Of a DNA stretch of 64,000 nucleotides, positions 16,564-24,447 are shown in pieces (the stretch's first letter is position 1; each line of letters starts with the position of its first letter). The notes beneath the pieces were generated by a model. That model did not search any database and was not told the DNA's origin. It was given only the letters and a program-made list of their open reading frames with translations. The translations under genes and the position numbers were made by a program. Location: assembly GCF_000389965.1 (NCBI RefSeq), contig NC_021191.1, positions 1,055,501 through 1,119,500 on the forward strand, read 5' to 3'. Origin of the DNA: Actinoplanes sp. N902-109 (GTDB taxonomy: Bacteria > Actinomycetota > Actinomycetes > Mycobacteriales > Micromonosporaceae).

Positions 16564-17087
16564 GGGGTCGCGCGGCTGGGCGGCGCCGGAGGCCGTGCCC
16601 GAGACGGCTCAGGGCCGGGCCGCGCGTGAGCCGCATTGGGCGGCTTGAGGCCGGGCCGTGTCTGAGCCATGGGCGGGGGCTCATGCCTGGGCTGCGTCCG
16701 GGGCCGTGGGGGGCTGCAGCCGAGGGCTTTGGTGCGGCCCGCGCGTGAGCCGCACTCGGGCCTCAGGGCCAGGCCGTGCCTGAGTTGCACTCGGGGGGTT
16801 GGCCCAGGCGGCGCGCGAGGCGCAGTCGAACGGCTCAGGGTCGGGCCGGGTGTGAGTTGCATTCGGGGGGCTTGGCCTGGGCGGCGCGAGGCGCAGTCGG
16901 GGCTTGGGGTCAAGCTCGGGGCTGTTCCCGGGCCCGAAGCGCAGTCGCAGGCTTGGTGTCGGGCCGCGCGCGAGGCGTAGCCGGTGCTCGGGGTTGTGCC
17001 TGTGCCCGATGCGCAGTCGAGGGCTTGGGGTCGGGCTGTGGCTGAGCCGCGCCCGGGGGCCTGTGCCTGGGCGGATAGGGTTCGGGG
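16529..17087. repeat. Degenerate GC-rich repeats between ung and tsaB
   Basis: 559 bases without a credible gene. The sequence is built from recurring short pieces such as GCGCAGTCG followed by GGCTTGGGG, and GAGCCGCA with CGGGCC, spaced irregularly at roughly 50-80 bases. Open frames on both strands are low-complexity by-products of this. The far end carries the tsaB promoter hexamer. Confidence 0.6.
17076..17081 (+). promoter_or_regulatory. -10 element of a leaderless tsaB promoter
   Basis: TAGGGT, 6 bases before the tsaB GTG. Confidence 0.5.
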
Positions 17088-17759
17088 GTGCTCGTTCTTG
17101 CTCTGGATACCGCGACGCCTGCCGTGACCGCTGCGTTGGCCGAGGTCGGGGAGGGGGCCGGCGCCGGCGCGGTGCTGACCGGGCTGGCGGAGCGGCGCGT
17201 CGTGGACCCGCGGGCGCACGGGGAGTTGCTGGCTCCGCAGGTGCGGCAGGTGCTGGCCGACGCCGGGAAGAAGGCGCAGGATCTCGGGGCGATCGTGGCT
17301 GGGCTCGGGCCCGGGCCGTTCACCGGGCTGCGGGTGGGGCTGGCGACCGCCGCGGCGATGGGGCAGGTGCTGGGCGTCCCTACGTACGGTATCTGCACGC
17401 TTGATGCTCTTGGGCGGGCGGCGGGGCCGGGCCGGGTGCTGGTGGCCACGGATGCCCGGCGGCGTGAGGTGTATTACGCGGTCTACCAGGACGGGGTGCG
17501 GGTGAGCGGGCCCGATGTCGCCAAGCCGGCGGACATCGTGGTCGACGCTGATCGGGCCGTGGGGGAGGGCGCCGTCAAGTACAGCGAGGTCTTCGGCGTA
17601 CCGATCGACGACCGGGTTCTTCATCCGTCTGGTGAGGCGTTGATCGCGCTTGCGCTGGACAAGATCCGGGCGGGCGGTGCTGGTGAGGTGCTCACCCCGC
17701 TGTATCTCCGGCGGCCCGATGCGGTGGCGGCGACCGAGCGGAAGCCTGTGCTGCAGTGA
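17088..17759 (+). CDS. tsaB: tRNA threonylcarbamoyladenosine biosynthesis protein TsaB
   Basis: Non-catalytic partner of TsaD in t6A formation. 223 residues with the ASKHA-type start LVLALDTATPAVTAAL, then HGELLAPQV, GLGPGPFTGLRVGLATA and TDARRREVYYAVY. Start and stop positions link it to rimI (GTGA overlap), then tsaD: the usual tsaB-rimI-tsaD operon. No ribosome site; a TAGGGT hexamer 6 bases upstream suggests a leaderless message. Confidence 0.93.
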   Translation: MLVLALDTATPAVTAALAEVGEGAGAGAVLTGLAERRVVDPRAHGELLAPQVRQVLADAGKKAQDLGAIVAGLGPGPFTGLRVGLATAAAMGQVLGVPTYGICTLDALGRAAGPGRVLVATDARRREVYYAVYQDGVRVSGPDVAKPADIVVDADRAVGEGAVKYSEVFGVPIDDRVLHPSGEALIALALDKIRAGGAGEVLTPLYLRRPDAVAATERKPVLQ

Positions 17760-18196
17760 TCGGCATCGAGCCGTTCCGGTGGTGGCACATCGCCGAGGTC
17801 ATGCCGGTCGAGGAGGATCTGTTCGGCCCGGAGAAGTGGTCGTCGGCCATGTTCTGGAACGAGCTGGCGCAGCGGCAGTTCTATGTCGTGGCGGTCGACG
17901 GCGATGCCGGCGGCGAGGTGGTCGGTTACGCCGGGCTCGCGGTGGTCGACGACTCCGAGTGCTGGGTGCAGAACATCGCCGTGAAGCGCACCGCGCAGCA
18001 GCGGGGGATCGGCCGGCGGCTGCTGGAGACGCTGCTGGAGCGGGCGGGTGACCGGCGCACGCTGCTCGAGGTGGCCGTCGACAACGGGCCGGCCCAGCAC
18101 CTGTATGCCGTTTACGATTTCGAGCCCGTCGGCATCCGGCGTGGCTATTACCAACCGAGCAACACCGACGCCTTGGTGATGATGCGTGATGTCTGA
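17756..18196 (+). CDS. rimI: Ribosomal protein S18-alanine N-acetyltransferase (RimI-type GNAT)
   Basis: 146-residue GNAT acetyltransferase. The acetyl-CoA loop is QQRGIGRRLLETLL, preceded by the beta4 strand WVQNIAVKRTA; VDNGPAQHLYAVYDFEPVGIRRGYY is the typical C-terminal part. Substrate specificity is inferred from position between tsaB and tsaD. Its start overlaps the tsaB stop, and its end overlaps tsaD. Confidence 0.88.
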   Translation: MIGIEPFRWWHIAEVMPVEEDLFGPEKWSSAMFWNELAQRQFYVVAVDGDAGGEVVGYAGLAVVDDSECWVQNIAVKRTAQQRGIGRRLLETLLERAGDRRTLLEVAVDNGPAQHLYAVYDFEPVGIRRGYYQPSNTDALVMMRDV

Positions 18197-19241
18197 CGAA
18201 CCTCTCGTCCTCGGGATCGAGACCTCCTGCGACGAAACCGGGGTCGGCATCGTGCGTGGCCACACCCTGCTCGCCGATGCGCTGGCCTCCAGTGTCGATC
18301 AGCATGCGCGGTTCGGCGGGGTGGTGCCCGAGGTGGCCAGCCGCGCGCATCTGGAGGCGATGGTGCCGACGATGCAGCGAGCGCTCGACGATGCCGGGGT
18401 CACGCTGGCCGATGTCGACGCGATCGCGGTGACCGCCGGGCCGGGGCTGGCCGGGGCGCTGCTGGTCGGGGTCGCCGCGGCCAAGGGTTACGCGCTCGCC
18501 GCCGACAAGCCGATCTACGGGGTCAACCATCTCGCCGCGCATGTGGCTGTGGACACCCTCGAACACGGGCCGCTGCCCGAGCCGGCCGTGGCGATGCTGG
18601 TCTCCGGCGGTCATTCGTCGCTGTTGCTCGTCGATGATCTCACCGCCGGGGTGACCCCGCTGGGCGCGACCATCGACGACGCCGCGGGCGAGGCGTTCGA
18701 CAAGGTGGCGCGGCTGCTGGGGCTGGGCTTCCCCGGCGGGCCCGTGATCGACCGGCTGGCGCGCGAGGGCGATCCCGGCTCGATCGTGTTCCCGCGCGGC
18801 CTCACCGCCCCGAAGGACCTGGTCAGGCACCGCTTCGACTTCTCGTTCTCGGGGTTGAAGACCGCGGTGGCCCGCTGGGTCGAGGCCCGCGAGCGCGCCG
18901 GCGAGCCGATCAACAAGGCTGATGTCGCCGCCAGCTTCCAGGAGGCCGTCTGCGACGTGCTGGTCGGCAAGGCCCTCGACGCCTGCCGGGAGCACGGCGT
19001 GGAGACGCTGTTGATCGGTGGCGGCGTCGCGGCCAACTCCCGGCTGCGCAGCGAGGCCGAGCGGCGCGCGGCCCGGCACAACATCCGGGTCCGGGTGCCG
19101 AGGCCGCAGCTGTGCACCGACAACGGGGCAATGGTGGCTGCCCTGGGGTCCCGTCTGGTAGCCGCCGGGGTCGCGCCCAGCCGGCTCGATCTGCCGGCCG
19201 ATTCGGCTATGGGATTGACCTCCGTTGCGGTCGCGGGGTAG
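18189..19241 (+). CDS. tsaD: tRNA N6-adenosine threonylcarbamoyltransferase
   Basis: Transfers the threonylcarbamoyl group onto A37 of tRNA. 350 residues: VLGIETSCDETGVGIV N terminus, metal-binding NHLAAH (His about 114 and 118), SGGHSSL, DDAAGEAFDKVARLLGL, FSFSGLKTAV, GGGVAANSRLR and CTDNGAMVA. A GTG one codon upstream is an alternative start. Overlaps rimI by 8 bases. Confidence 0.96.
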   Translation: MSDEPLVLGIETSCDETGVGIVRGHTLLADALASSVDQHARFGGVVPEVASRAHLEAMVPTMQRALDDAGVTLADVDAIAVTAGPGLAGALLVGVAAAKGYALAADKPIYGVNHLAAHVAVDTLEHGPLPEPAVAMLVSGGHSSLLLVDDLTAGVTPLGATIDDAAGEAFDKVARLLGLGFPGGPVIDRLAREGDPGSIVFPRGLTAPKDLVRHRFDFSFSGLKTAVARWVEARERAGEPINKADVAASFQEAVCDVLVGKALDACREHGVETLLIGGGVAANSRLRSEAERRAARHNIRVRVPRPQLCTDNGAMVAALGSRLVAAGVAPSRLDLPADSAMGLTSVAVAG

Positions 19242-19251
19242 GAAGCCAGGC

Positions 19252-19506
19252 ATGATCGCACGGATGTGGGAGGTGCGGGCCTCGCGCACCGGCTTCGACG
19301 AGCTGCTGACCTGGGTCTGCGACGTGGCGGTGCCGCAGCTCGAGGTGCTGCCCTTGCATGTGTCCAGCGAGGTGTACTCCTCGACGGATCTTCGTATTGT
19401 GGTCATTTCCCGGTGGCGGAACACCCCGGCTGACCTTCCCGTGCCCCCTTCGGAGCTTGTTGCCCGATCGCCACACGTGTGGGATTTCACGCCGGTCGAT
19501 AGATAA
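19252..19506 (+). CDS. Small conserved-looking protein, possible ABM-like fold
   Basis: 84 residues, ATG with GGAAG upstream, 10 bases after tsaD, so probably co-transcribed. The pattern (MIARMWEVRASRTGFDELLT, then a beta-rich stretch with RIVVISRW) resembles small dimeric alpha-beta barrel (antibiotic biosynthesis monooxygenase) proteins, but I cannot name a function. Confidence 0.6.
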   Translation: MIARMWEVRASRTGFDELLTWVCDVAVPQLEVLPLHVSSEVYSSTDLRIVVISRWRNTPADLPVPPSELVARSPHVWDFTPVDR

Positions 19507-19549
19507 GCCTATGGATCGTGATGGCGGGGTTACGTAACGTCGAAGGGCG

Positions 19550-21241
19550 ATGCGTGATCTGCCACCCGCCGATCCCGGCACCCCCGACGACCGGTCCGCC
19601 ACCCGCTTCCTCGGGTGGCTCGCCCGGCGTACCTGGCCATCCGTCACCGCCGCCACCCTGTTCGCCGTCCTGTGGATGATCTGTCAGGCCGTGGTGCCGG
19701 CCGTGGTGGGTAAGGCGATCGACGCCGGGCTCACCCACCGCGCCACCGGTGACCTGGTGCTGTGGAGTCTGGTGCTGCTGTTCGTCGGTTTCGTGCAGGC
19801 CCTCGCGGGCGTGCTGCGGCACCGCCGCGCGGTGTTCAACTGGCTGTCCGCGGCCTTCCGGACCATCCAGCTGTCGGTACGCAAATCCGGACGGCTCGGT
19901 GTGGCCCTGCCGCGTCGCCTGGACGCGGGTGAGGTCGTGGCGATCGGGACAGCCGACATCAGCCACATCGGCAACGCCATCGACATCACCGCCCGCGGCA
20001 CCGGTTCCGTGGTGGCCGTGCTGACCGTCACGACGATCCTGCTGTTCACGTCGGTGCCGCTGGGGCTGGTCGTGGTGCTCGGCATCCCGCTGCTCACCGC
20101 CGTGGTGAGCCTGCTGATCCGGCCGTTGCACCGACGCCAGCAGGAGTATCGGGAGAGACAGGGCCGGCTCACCGGCCGGGCCACCGACCTGGTCGGCGGT
20201 CTGCGCGTGTTGCGCGGCGTGGGCGGTGAGCCGGTGCTGGCGCAGACCTACCGGGCCGGGTCGCAGGACCTGCGGGGCGCCGGGGTCCGGGTGGCCCGGG
20301 TGGAGGCCCTGCTCGACGGGGCCCAGGTGCTGGTGCCGGGCATGTTCCTGGTGCTGGTGGTGTGGCTGGGTGCTCGCTTCGCACTGTCCGGGCGGATCAC
20401 CGTGGGCCAGCTGGTGTCGTTCTACGGGTACGCCGCGTTCCTGGTGTCGCCGCTGCGCCAGCTGACCGAGACGATCGACAAGCTGACCCGCGGGCACGTC
20501 TCCGGGCGGCGGGTGGTGGACATGCTGCGGGTGGAGTCCGACCTGCCGGCGCCGGCGCGGCCGCAGCCCGTACCGGTGGGTGGGGATCTGGTCGATCCGG
20601 TTTCCGGCGTGGTGGCCCGGGCCGGTTGCGTCACGGCCATCGCGGCAGCTTTGCCCGCGGACGCGGTGGCGATCGCCGACCGGCTGGGCCGCTACACCCG
20701 CGACGGCGACGGGACGCTGCTGGGCGGCGTACCCCTGGCAGACCTTGATCCGGCCGTGCTGCGGGAGCGGATCCTGGTGGCCGACAACGACGCCCGGCTG
20801 TTCTCCGGGCCGTTGCGCGACGATCTCGACCCGCACCGCACCGGTCGGGTCGTTGCGGCGCTGGACGCGGCGTCCGCCAACGATGTCATCGAGGAACTGC
20901 CGGACGGCCTCGACAGTGAGGTCGCCGAGCGGGGGCGCAGCTTCTCCGGGGGTCAGCAGCAACGGCTGCGGCTGGCCCGGGCGCTGGTCGCCGATCCCGA
21001 GATTCTCGTGCTGGTCGAGCCGACCAGTGCCGTCGATGCGCACACCGAGGCGCGCATCGCCGATCGGCTCGGCCGGGCCCGGCACGGCCGCACCACCGTC
21101 GTCTGCTCGACCAGCCCGCTGGTGCTGGACCGGGCCGATCATGTCTTCTTCATCGAGGACGGCGTGGCGGTTGCCGGTGGAACCCACCGCGAGCTGCTGG
21201 ACAGCAGCCTCGCCTACGCAAGGACGGTGCTGCGCGAGTGA
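19550..21241 (+). CDS. ABC exporter half-transporter with degenerate ATPase motifs
   Basis: 563 residues: six-helix exporter domain (about 25-320) and a nucleotide-binding domain (about 340-563). The ATPase core is damaged: no Walker A GxxGxGKST can be found (the region reads VVARAGCVTAIAAALPAD), Walker B is ILVLVEPTSAVD with Val489 in place of Asp, and the switch His is missing near Ser520. The signature motif is intact (SFSGGQQQR, 465-469). The next gene, overlapping by GTGA, has the opposite pattern, so the two should form a heterodimer with one working ATP site. Position upstream of a lanthipeptide operon suggests peptide export, which is inference. No C39 peptidase domain. Confidence 0.88.
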   Translation: MRDLPPADPGTPDDRSATRFLGWLARRTWPSVTAATLFAVLWMICQAVVPAVVGKAIDAGLTHRATGDLVLWSLVLLFVGFVQALAGVLRHRRAVFNWLSAAFRTIQLSVRKSGRLGVALPRRLDAGEVVAIGTADISHIGNAIDITARGTGSVVAVLTVTTILLFTSVPLGLVVVLGIPLLTAVVSLLIRPLHRRQQEYRERQGRLTGRATDLVGGLRVLRGVGGEPVLAQTYRAGSQDLRGAGVRVARVEALLDGAQVLVPGMFLVLVVWLGARFALSGRITVGQLVSFYGYAAFLVSPLRQLTETIDKLTRGHVSGRRVVDMLRVESDLPAPARPQPVPVGGDLVDPVSGVVARAGCVTAIAAALPADAVAIADRLGRYTRDGDGTLLGGVPLADLDPAVLRERILVADNDARLFSGPLRDDLDPHRTGRVVAALDAASANDVIEELPDGLDSEVAERGRSFSGGQQQRLRLARALVADPEILVLVEPTSAVDAHTEARIADRLGRARHGRTTVVCSTSPLVLDRADHVFFIEDGVAVAGGTHRELLDSSLAYARTVLRE

Positions 21242-23013
21242 GCAACGCGCTCCCGGTGGCGGACACCCGCCAGGTGCGCCGGTACGCCCGTGAGCTGTTC
21301 CGCCGGCATCCGCGCGCCCTGGCCACCGCCGTCGGTCTGCACGCCGTCGCGGCAATCGCCGGCCTGGTCGGGCCTCGGCTGCTCGGCGACCTCGTCAACT
21401 CGATCCAGCGCGGCGGTGCGATGGCCGCGGTGGACCGGATCACCGTGCTGATCGCGATCTTCATCGTGGTGCAGGCGGTACTGGTGCGCTATGCGTACAT
21501 CGCCTCGGCGCAGCTCGGGGAGCAGGTGCTGGCCGAGCTGCGCGAGGAGTTCGTCGACCGGGTGCTGACCATCCCGCTGTCCACCGTGGAGCGGGCCGGG
21601 ACGGGTGACCTGCTCACCCGGACGTCCCGGGACGTTGATGCGTTGTCGCGGTGTGTGCGGTTCGCCGTACCGGAAACGTTGATCTCGATGATCACCGTGT
21701 CGCTGGCGGTGGTCGCGCTGCTGCTGGTCAATCCGTTGCTGGCGCTGCCGTTGCTGATCGCGGTGCCGGTGATCGTGTTCTCGGCCCGCTGGTACCTGCG
21801 CCGCGCCGCCGCCGGCTATCTCCGGCAGAACGCCGCGTACTCGCAGGTCACCGATGGGCTGGCGGAGACCGTGGAGGGCGCGCGCACGGTTGACGCGCTG
21901 CGCCGCCAGCAGCAACGGATCCGCCGTACCGACGCCGACCTGAGCCGCTCGTGGAGCGCCGAGAAATACACCCTCCACCTGCGTACGGTGTGGAGCCCCA
22001 CGGTCGAGTTCGGCTACATCCTCCCGGTGGTCGGCACGTTGCTCATCGGCGGCTGGTACTACTTCGAGGGCTGGGTCACCCTGGGCCAGGTCACCGCCGC
22101 GGTGCTCTACACCCAGCTGCTCATCGACCCGCTCGACCGGTTCCTCGGCTGGCTCGACGAGCTGCAGGTCGGCGCGGCCTCCCTGGCCCGGCTGCTGGGC
22201 GTCTCGTTCACCTCGCCGGCGGGCACCCCGCAGATCCCCCGCGGCACCGAGATCGTCGCCCGGGACGTGCGCTTCTCCTACGTCGAGGGGCGGGAGGTGC
22301 TGCACGGCATCAACCTGACGATCGCGCCGGGGGAGCGGCTGGCGATCGTCGGCCCGTCCGGGGCGGGCAAGTCCACGCTGGGCCGGCTGCTCGCCGGGGT
22401 GCACGCGCCGGGCAGCGGTTCACTCACCGTGGGCGGGGTCGCGCTGGCCGAGCTGCCGCTGGACCGGCTGCGCACCGAGGTCGCGCTGGTCAGCCAGGAA
22501 CACCACGTCTTCATGGGTACGCTGCGCGACAACATCGCCATGGTCCGGCCGGGCTCCGCGGCGGCGGACGTGCGGGAAGCGCTCGCCGCGGTCAACGCGC
22601 TCAAGTGGGCCGACCGGCTGCCCGACGGCTTGGACACGGTGGTCGGGGCCGGTGGTGTGGCGCTGTCGGCGGCCCAGGCCCAGCAGGTGGCGCTGGCCCG
22701 GCTGGTGCTGGCCGACCCGCACACGCTGGTGCTCGACGAGGCTACCGCGCTGCTGGACCCGCGGGCGGCCCGGGATCTGGAGCAGTCGCTGGCGGCGGTG
22801 CTGCGCGGGCGTACGGTCGTGGCGATCGCCCACCGGCTGTTCTCGGCACACGACGCTGACCGGGTGGCGGTGGTCGAGGGCGGCCGGATCACCGAGCTGG
22901 GCTCGCACGACGAGCTGGTCGCGGCCGGTGGTTCCTATGCCGCGCTGTGGAACTCGTGGCACGGCAAACCGGTCAGCGCAAAGCCAGGAACCCCGCCAGC
23001 AGAACCAGCGTGA
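21238..23013 (+). CDS. ABC exporter half-transporter with intact Walker motifs but degenerate signature
   Basis: 591 residues, GTG start overlapping the previous stop. Exporter domain (about 25-310), then a nucleotide-binding domain with Walker A GPSGAGKST (372-380), Q-loop VSQEHHVF, Walker B LVLDEATALLD (Asp500, Glu501) and switch His532 (IAHRL). The signature is LSAAQ (476-480) instead of LSGGQ. Paired with the preceding subunit, its Walker A meets the partner's intact signature, giving one competent site, while the other site is doubly defective. Its last 41 bases overlap the end of a convergent small gene. Confidence 0.9.
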   Translation: MSNALPVADTRQVRRYARELFRRHPRALATAVGLHAVAAIAGLVGPRLLGDLVNSIQRGGAMAAVDRITVLIAIFIVVQAVLVRYAYIASAQLGEQVLAELREEFVDRVLTIPLSTVERAGTGDLLTRTSRDVDALSRCVRFAVPETLISMITVSLAVVALLLVNPLLALPLLIAVPVIVFSARWYLRRAAAGYLRQNAAYSQVTDGLAETVEGARTVDALRRQQQRIRRTDADLSRSWSAEKYTLHLRTVWSPTVEFGYILPVVGTLLIGGWYYFEGWVTLGQVTAAVLYTQLLIDPLDRFLGWLDELQVGAASLARLLGVSFTSPAGTPQIPRGTEIVARDVRFSYVEGREVLHGINLTIAPGERLAIVGPSGAGKSTLGRLLAGVHAPGSGSLTVGGVALAELPLDRLRTEVALVSQEHHVFMGTLRDNIAMVRPGSAAADVREALAAVNALKWADRLPDGLDTVVGAGGVALSAAQAQQVALARLVLADPHTLVLDEATALLDPRAARDLEQSLAAVLRGRTVVAIAHRLFSAHDADRVAVVEGGRITELGSHDELVAAGGSYAALWNSWHGKPVSAKPGTPPAEPA

Positions 23014-23230
23014 CCACGGCGACCAGCAGCAGCACCAGGAATTCCCGGCGCTGCGGATGGTCCGGCGGCAGGTCGCTGAGCACGGCCGACAGCTCGGCGA
23101 GCGTGGTGGCCCCAGCGGCCACCCCGGCCCGGTCCGCGAACTCGTCGAGCGTGAGCCGGCCCGCGCCGGTGTGCCGTTCCAACGCGGCCAGCACCCGCTG
23201 CCGGTCCTCGTCCGAGGCTCGCGTGCTCAC
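22973..23230 (-). CDS. Small membrane protein with DUF1707-type domain
   Basis: 85 residues, GTG start at 23230 (after a TACAGT hexamer with 6-base gap, so likely leaderless). The N-terminal about 50 residues (RASDEDRQRVLAALERHTGA, then GRLTLDEFADRAG) follow the DUF1707/SHOCT-like pattern; a single C-terminal membrane helix (FLVLLLVAVVTLVLLAGFLAL) ends the protein. The 3' end overlaps the ABC transporter gene by 41 bases on the opposite strand. Role unknown. Confidence 0.75.
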   Translation of the reverse strand: MSTRASDEDRQRVLAALERHTGAGRLTLDEFADRAGVAAGATTLAELSAVLSDLPPDHPQRREFLVLLLVAVVTLVLLAGFLALR

Positions 23231-23418
23231 CCGCCGACTGTAGGACACGCCCGCACCTCTCCGCGATACCCCGAATGGCGACGACCGGACCAGGTGGCAC
23301 TCGAGCCACATTGCGCAAATCATTGCGGCGCTGTCAGTAACCGGTCACATCATTGAGTCGCCCGGGATCGGCCAGTAAACATTGCGGTAGCGCAATTAGC
23401 GATCAATCTGGGGGATCG
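23231..23418. promoter_or_regulatory. Divergent promoter region with CATTGCG repeats
   Basis: This spacer between the DUF1707 gene (leftward) and the radical SAM gene (rightward) is AT-richer than its surroundings. CATTGCG occurs at 23309-23315, 23321-23327 and 23380-23386; the last forms an inverted repeat with CGCAAT at 23391-23396 (ATTGCG, GTAG, CGCAAT). TTGCGCAA at 23311-23318 is palindromic. The pattern suggests binding sites for a regulator of the lanthipeptide operon. Confidence 0.5.
23237..23242 (-). promoter_or_regulatory. -10 element of a leaderless promoter for the DUF1707 gene
   Basis: TACAGT on the minus strand, 6 bases before the GTG at 23230. Confidence 0.45.
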
Positions 23419-24447
23419 GTGAATTCGCCGCAACGACCGGACAATGTGGTTTGGGACATCACTTATGCGTGCCCGCTCAGGTGCGTGCACTGCTATACCG
23501 AATCGGGCCGGCGCCCGTCGCGCCGGCTGGGCCGGGCCGATCTGCTGCGGGTGACGGCGGCGCTGATCGAGCTGCGCCCGCAGGCGGTGGTGCTGGCCGG
23601 CGGTGAGCCGCTGCTCCTGCCCGAAATCTTTGACATTGCCGCTGAGCTGCGTCGCAACCGGATCGGTGCGATCGTCTACACCAGCGGATGGGGGTTGACC
23701 GCGGCGCTGGCCGAGCGGCTGCTGCGTTCCTTCCATCAGGTCGTGGTCAGCGTCGACGGCGCCACCGCCGAGGTGCACGATGCGATCCGGCGCCGCCCGG
23801 GATCCTTCGATCAGGCGCTGGACGCGCTGGCGAAGTTGAATGCGGCCAGCGTCGTCCTGAATGACTCTCGCGTCCCTTTCGGGCGCTTCGGAATAGAGTG
23901 CACCGTGGTGCGCAGCAATGCCGGACAACTCGAAGAAATGTGTTCCGCAACGGCACCGAAATTCCCCGGGATGGCCTTCCTGTCGTTTGGTGCCGCAGTT
24001 CCCAGCGGGCTTGCCAGCGCGCCGGTTTTCGAACGCACCGAGTTGCTGACAGACGACGGCGTCGCGGCGCTCGTGGACCCGGACCGGCTCGACCGGCTGC
24101 GGCGGCTCTGCCCGCCGACGGTGGCGGTGTCGACCACGGACAACCTGAGCCTGCTGATGCGCCCGGACCTGGTCGCCGCGGGCCGCAGCGTGTCGATCAT
24201 GCAGGTCGAGCCGGACGGTGCGGTCCGGGCCATGCCGATCTACGAGGGCACGGTCGGCAGCCTGCTCGACGAACCCGGTGCCGTGCTGTGGGAACGCGCC
24301 CAGGCCCGGCTGCACGACCCGTTCGTCCGCGCGACGCTCGGCCCGGTGCGGACCATGAGCGGCTGGGCGGAGGCCGCGCGCCGGCTCGACCGCCACTTCG
24401 GCTCGCCGGACGTCCTTGCCCGCCTCGACCGGAGGGTCCGGCAATGA
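23419..24447 (+). CDS. Radical SAM protein with degenerate SPASM-like C terminus, in a lanthipeptide operon
   Basis: 342 residues from a GTG preceded by GGGGGA; an in-frame TTG lies 22 codons upstream. The radical SAM cluster motif is CPLRCVHC (Cys18, Cys22, Cys25), followed by the SAM-binding AGGEPLLLP (61-64 = GGEP) and VVSVDGATAEVHDAIR. The C-terminal part (about 261-286: MQVEPDGAVRAMPIYEG, then GSLLDE) aligns with the SPASM pattern of peptide-modifying enzymes, but the Cys ligands are absent, so probably only one iron-sulfur cluster is bound. The stop overlaps the lanL start (ATGA), so it is co-translated with the synthetase and probably acts on the same precursor. The reaction cannot be deduced. 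Confidence 0.88.
   Translation: MNSPQRPDNVVWDITYACPLRCVHCYTESGRRPSRRLGRADLLRVTAALIELRPQAVVLAGGEPLLLPEIFDIAAELRRNRIGAIVYTSGWGLTAALAERLLRSFHQVVVSVDGATAEVHDAIRRRPGSFDQALDALAKLNAASVVLNDSRVPFGRFGIECTVVRSNAGQLEEMCSATAPKFPGMAFLSFGAAVPSGLASAPVFERTELLTDDGVAALVDPDRLDRLRRLCPPTVAVSTTDNLSLLMRPDLVAAGRSVSIMQVEPDGAVRAMPIYEGTVGSLLDEPGAVLWERAQARLHDPFVRATLGPVRTMSGWAEAARRLDRHFGSPDVLARLDRRVRQ

Noticed and set aside
16529..17087. RNA gene or protein gene in the ung-tsaB spacer
   Set aside because: No tRNA-like fold found by eye, and the open frames are repetitive low-complexity translations on both strands.
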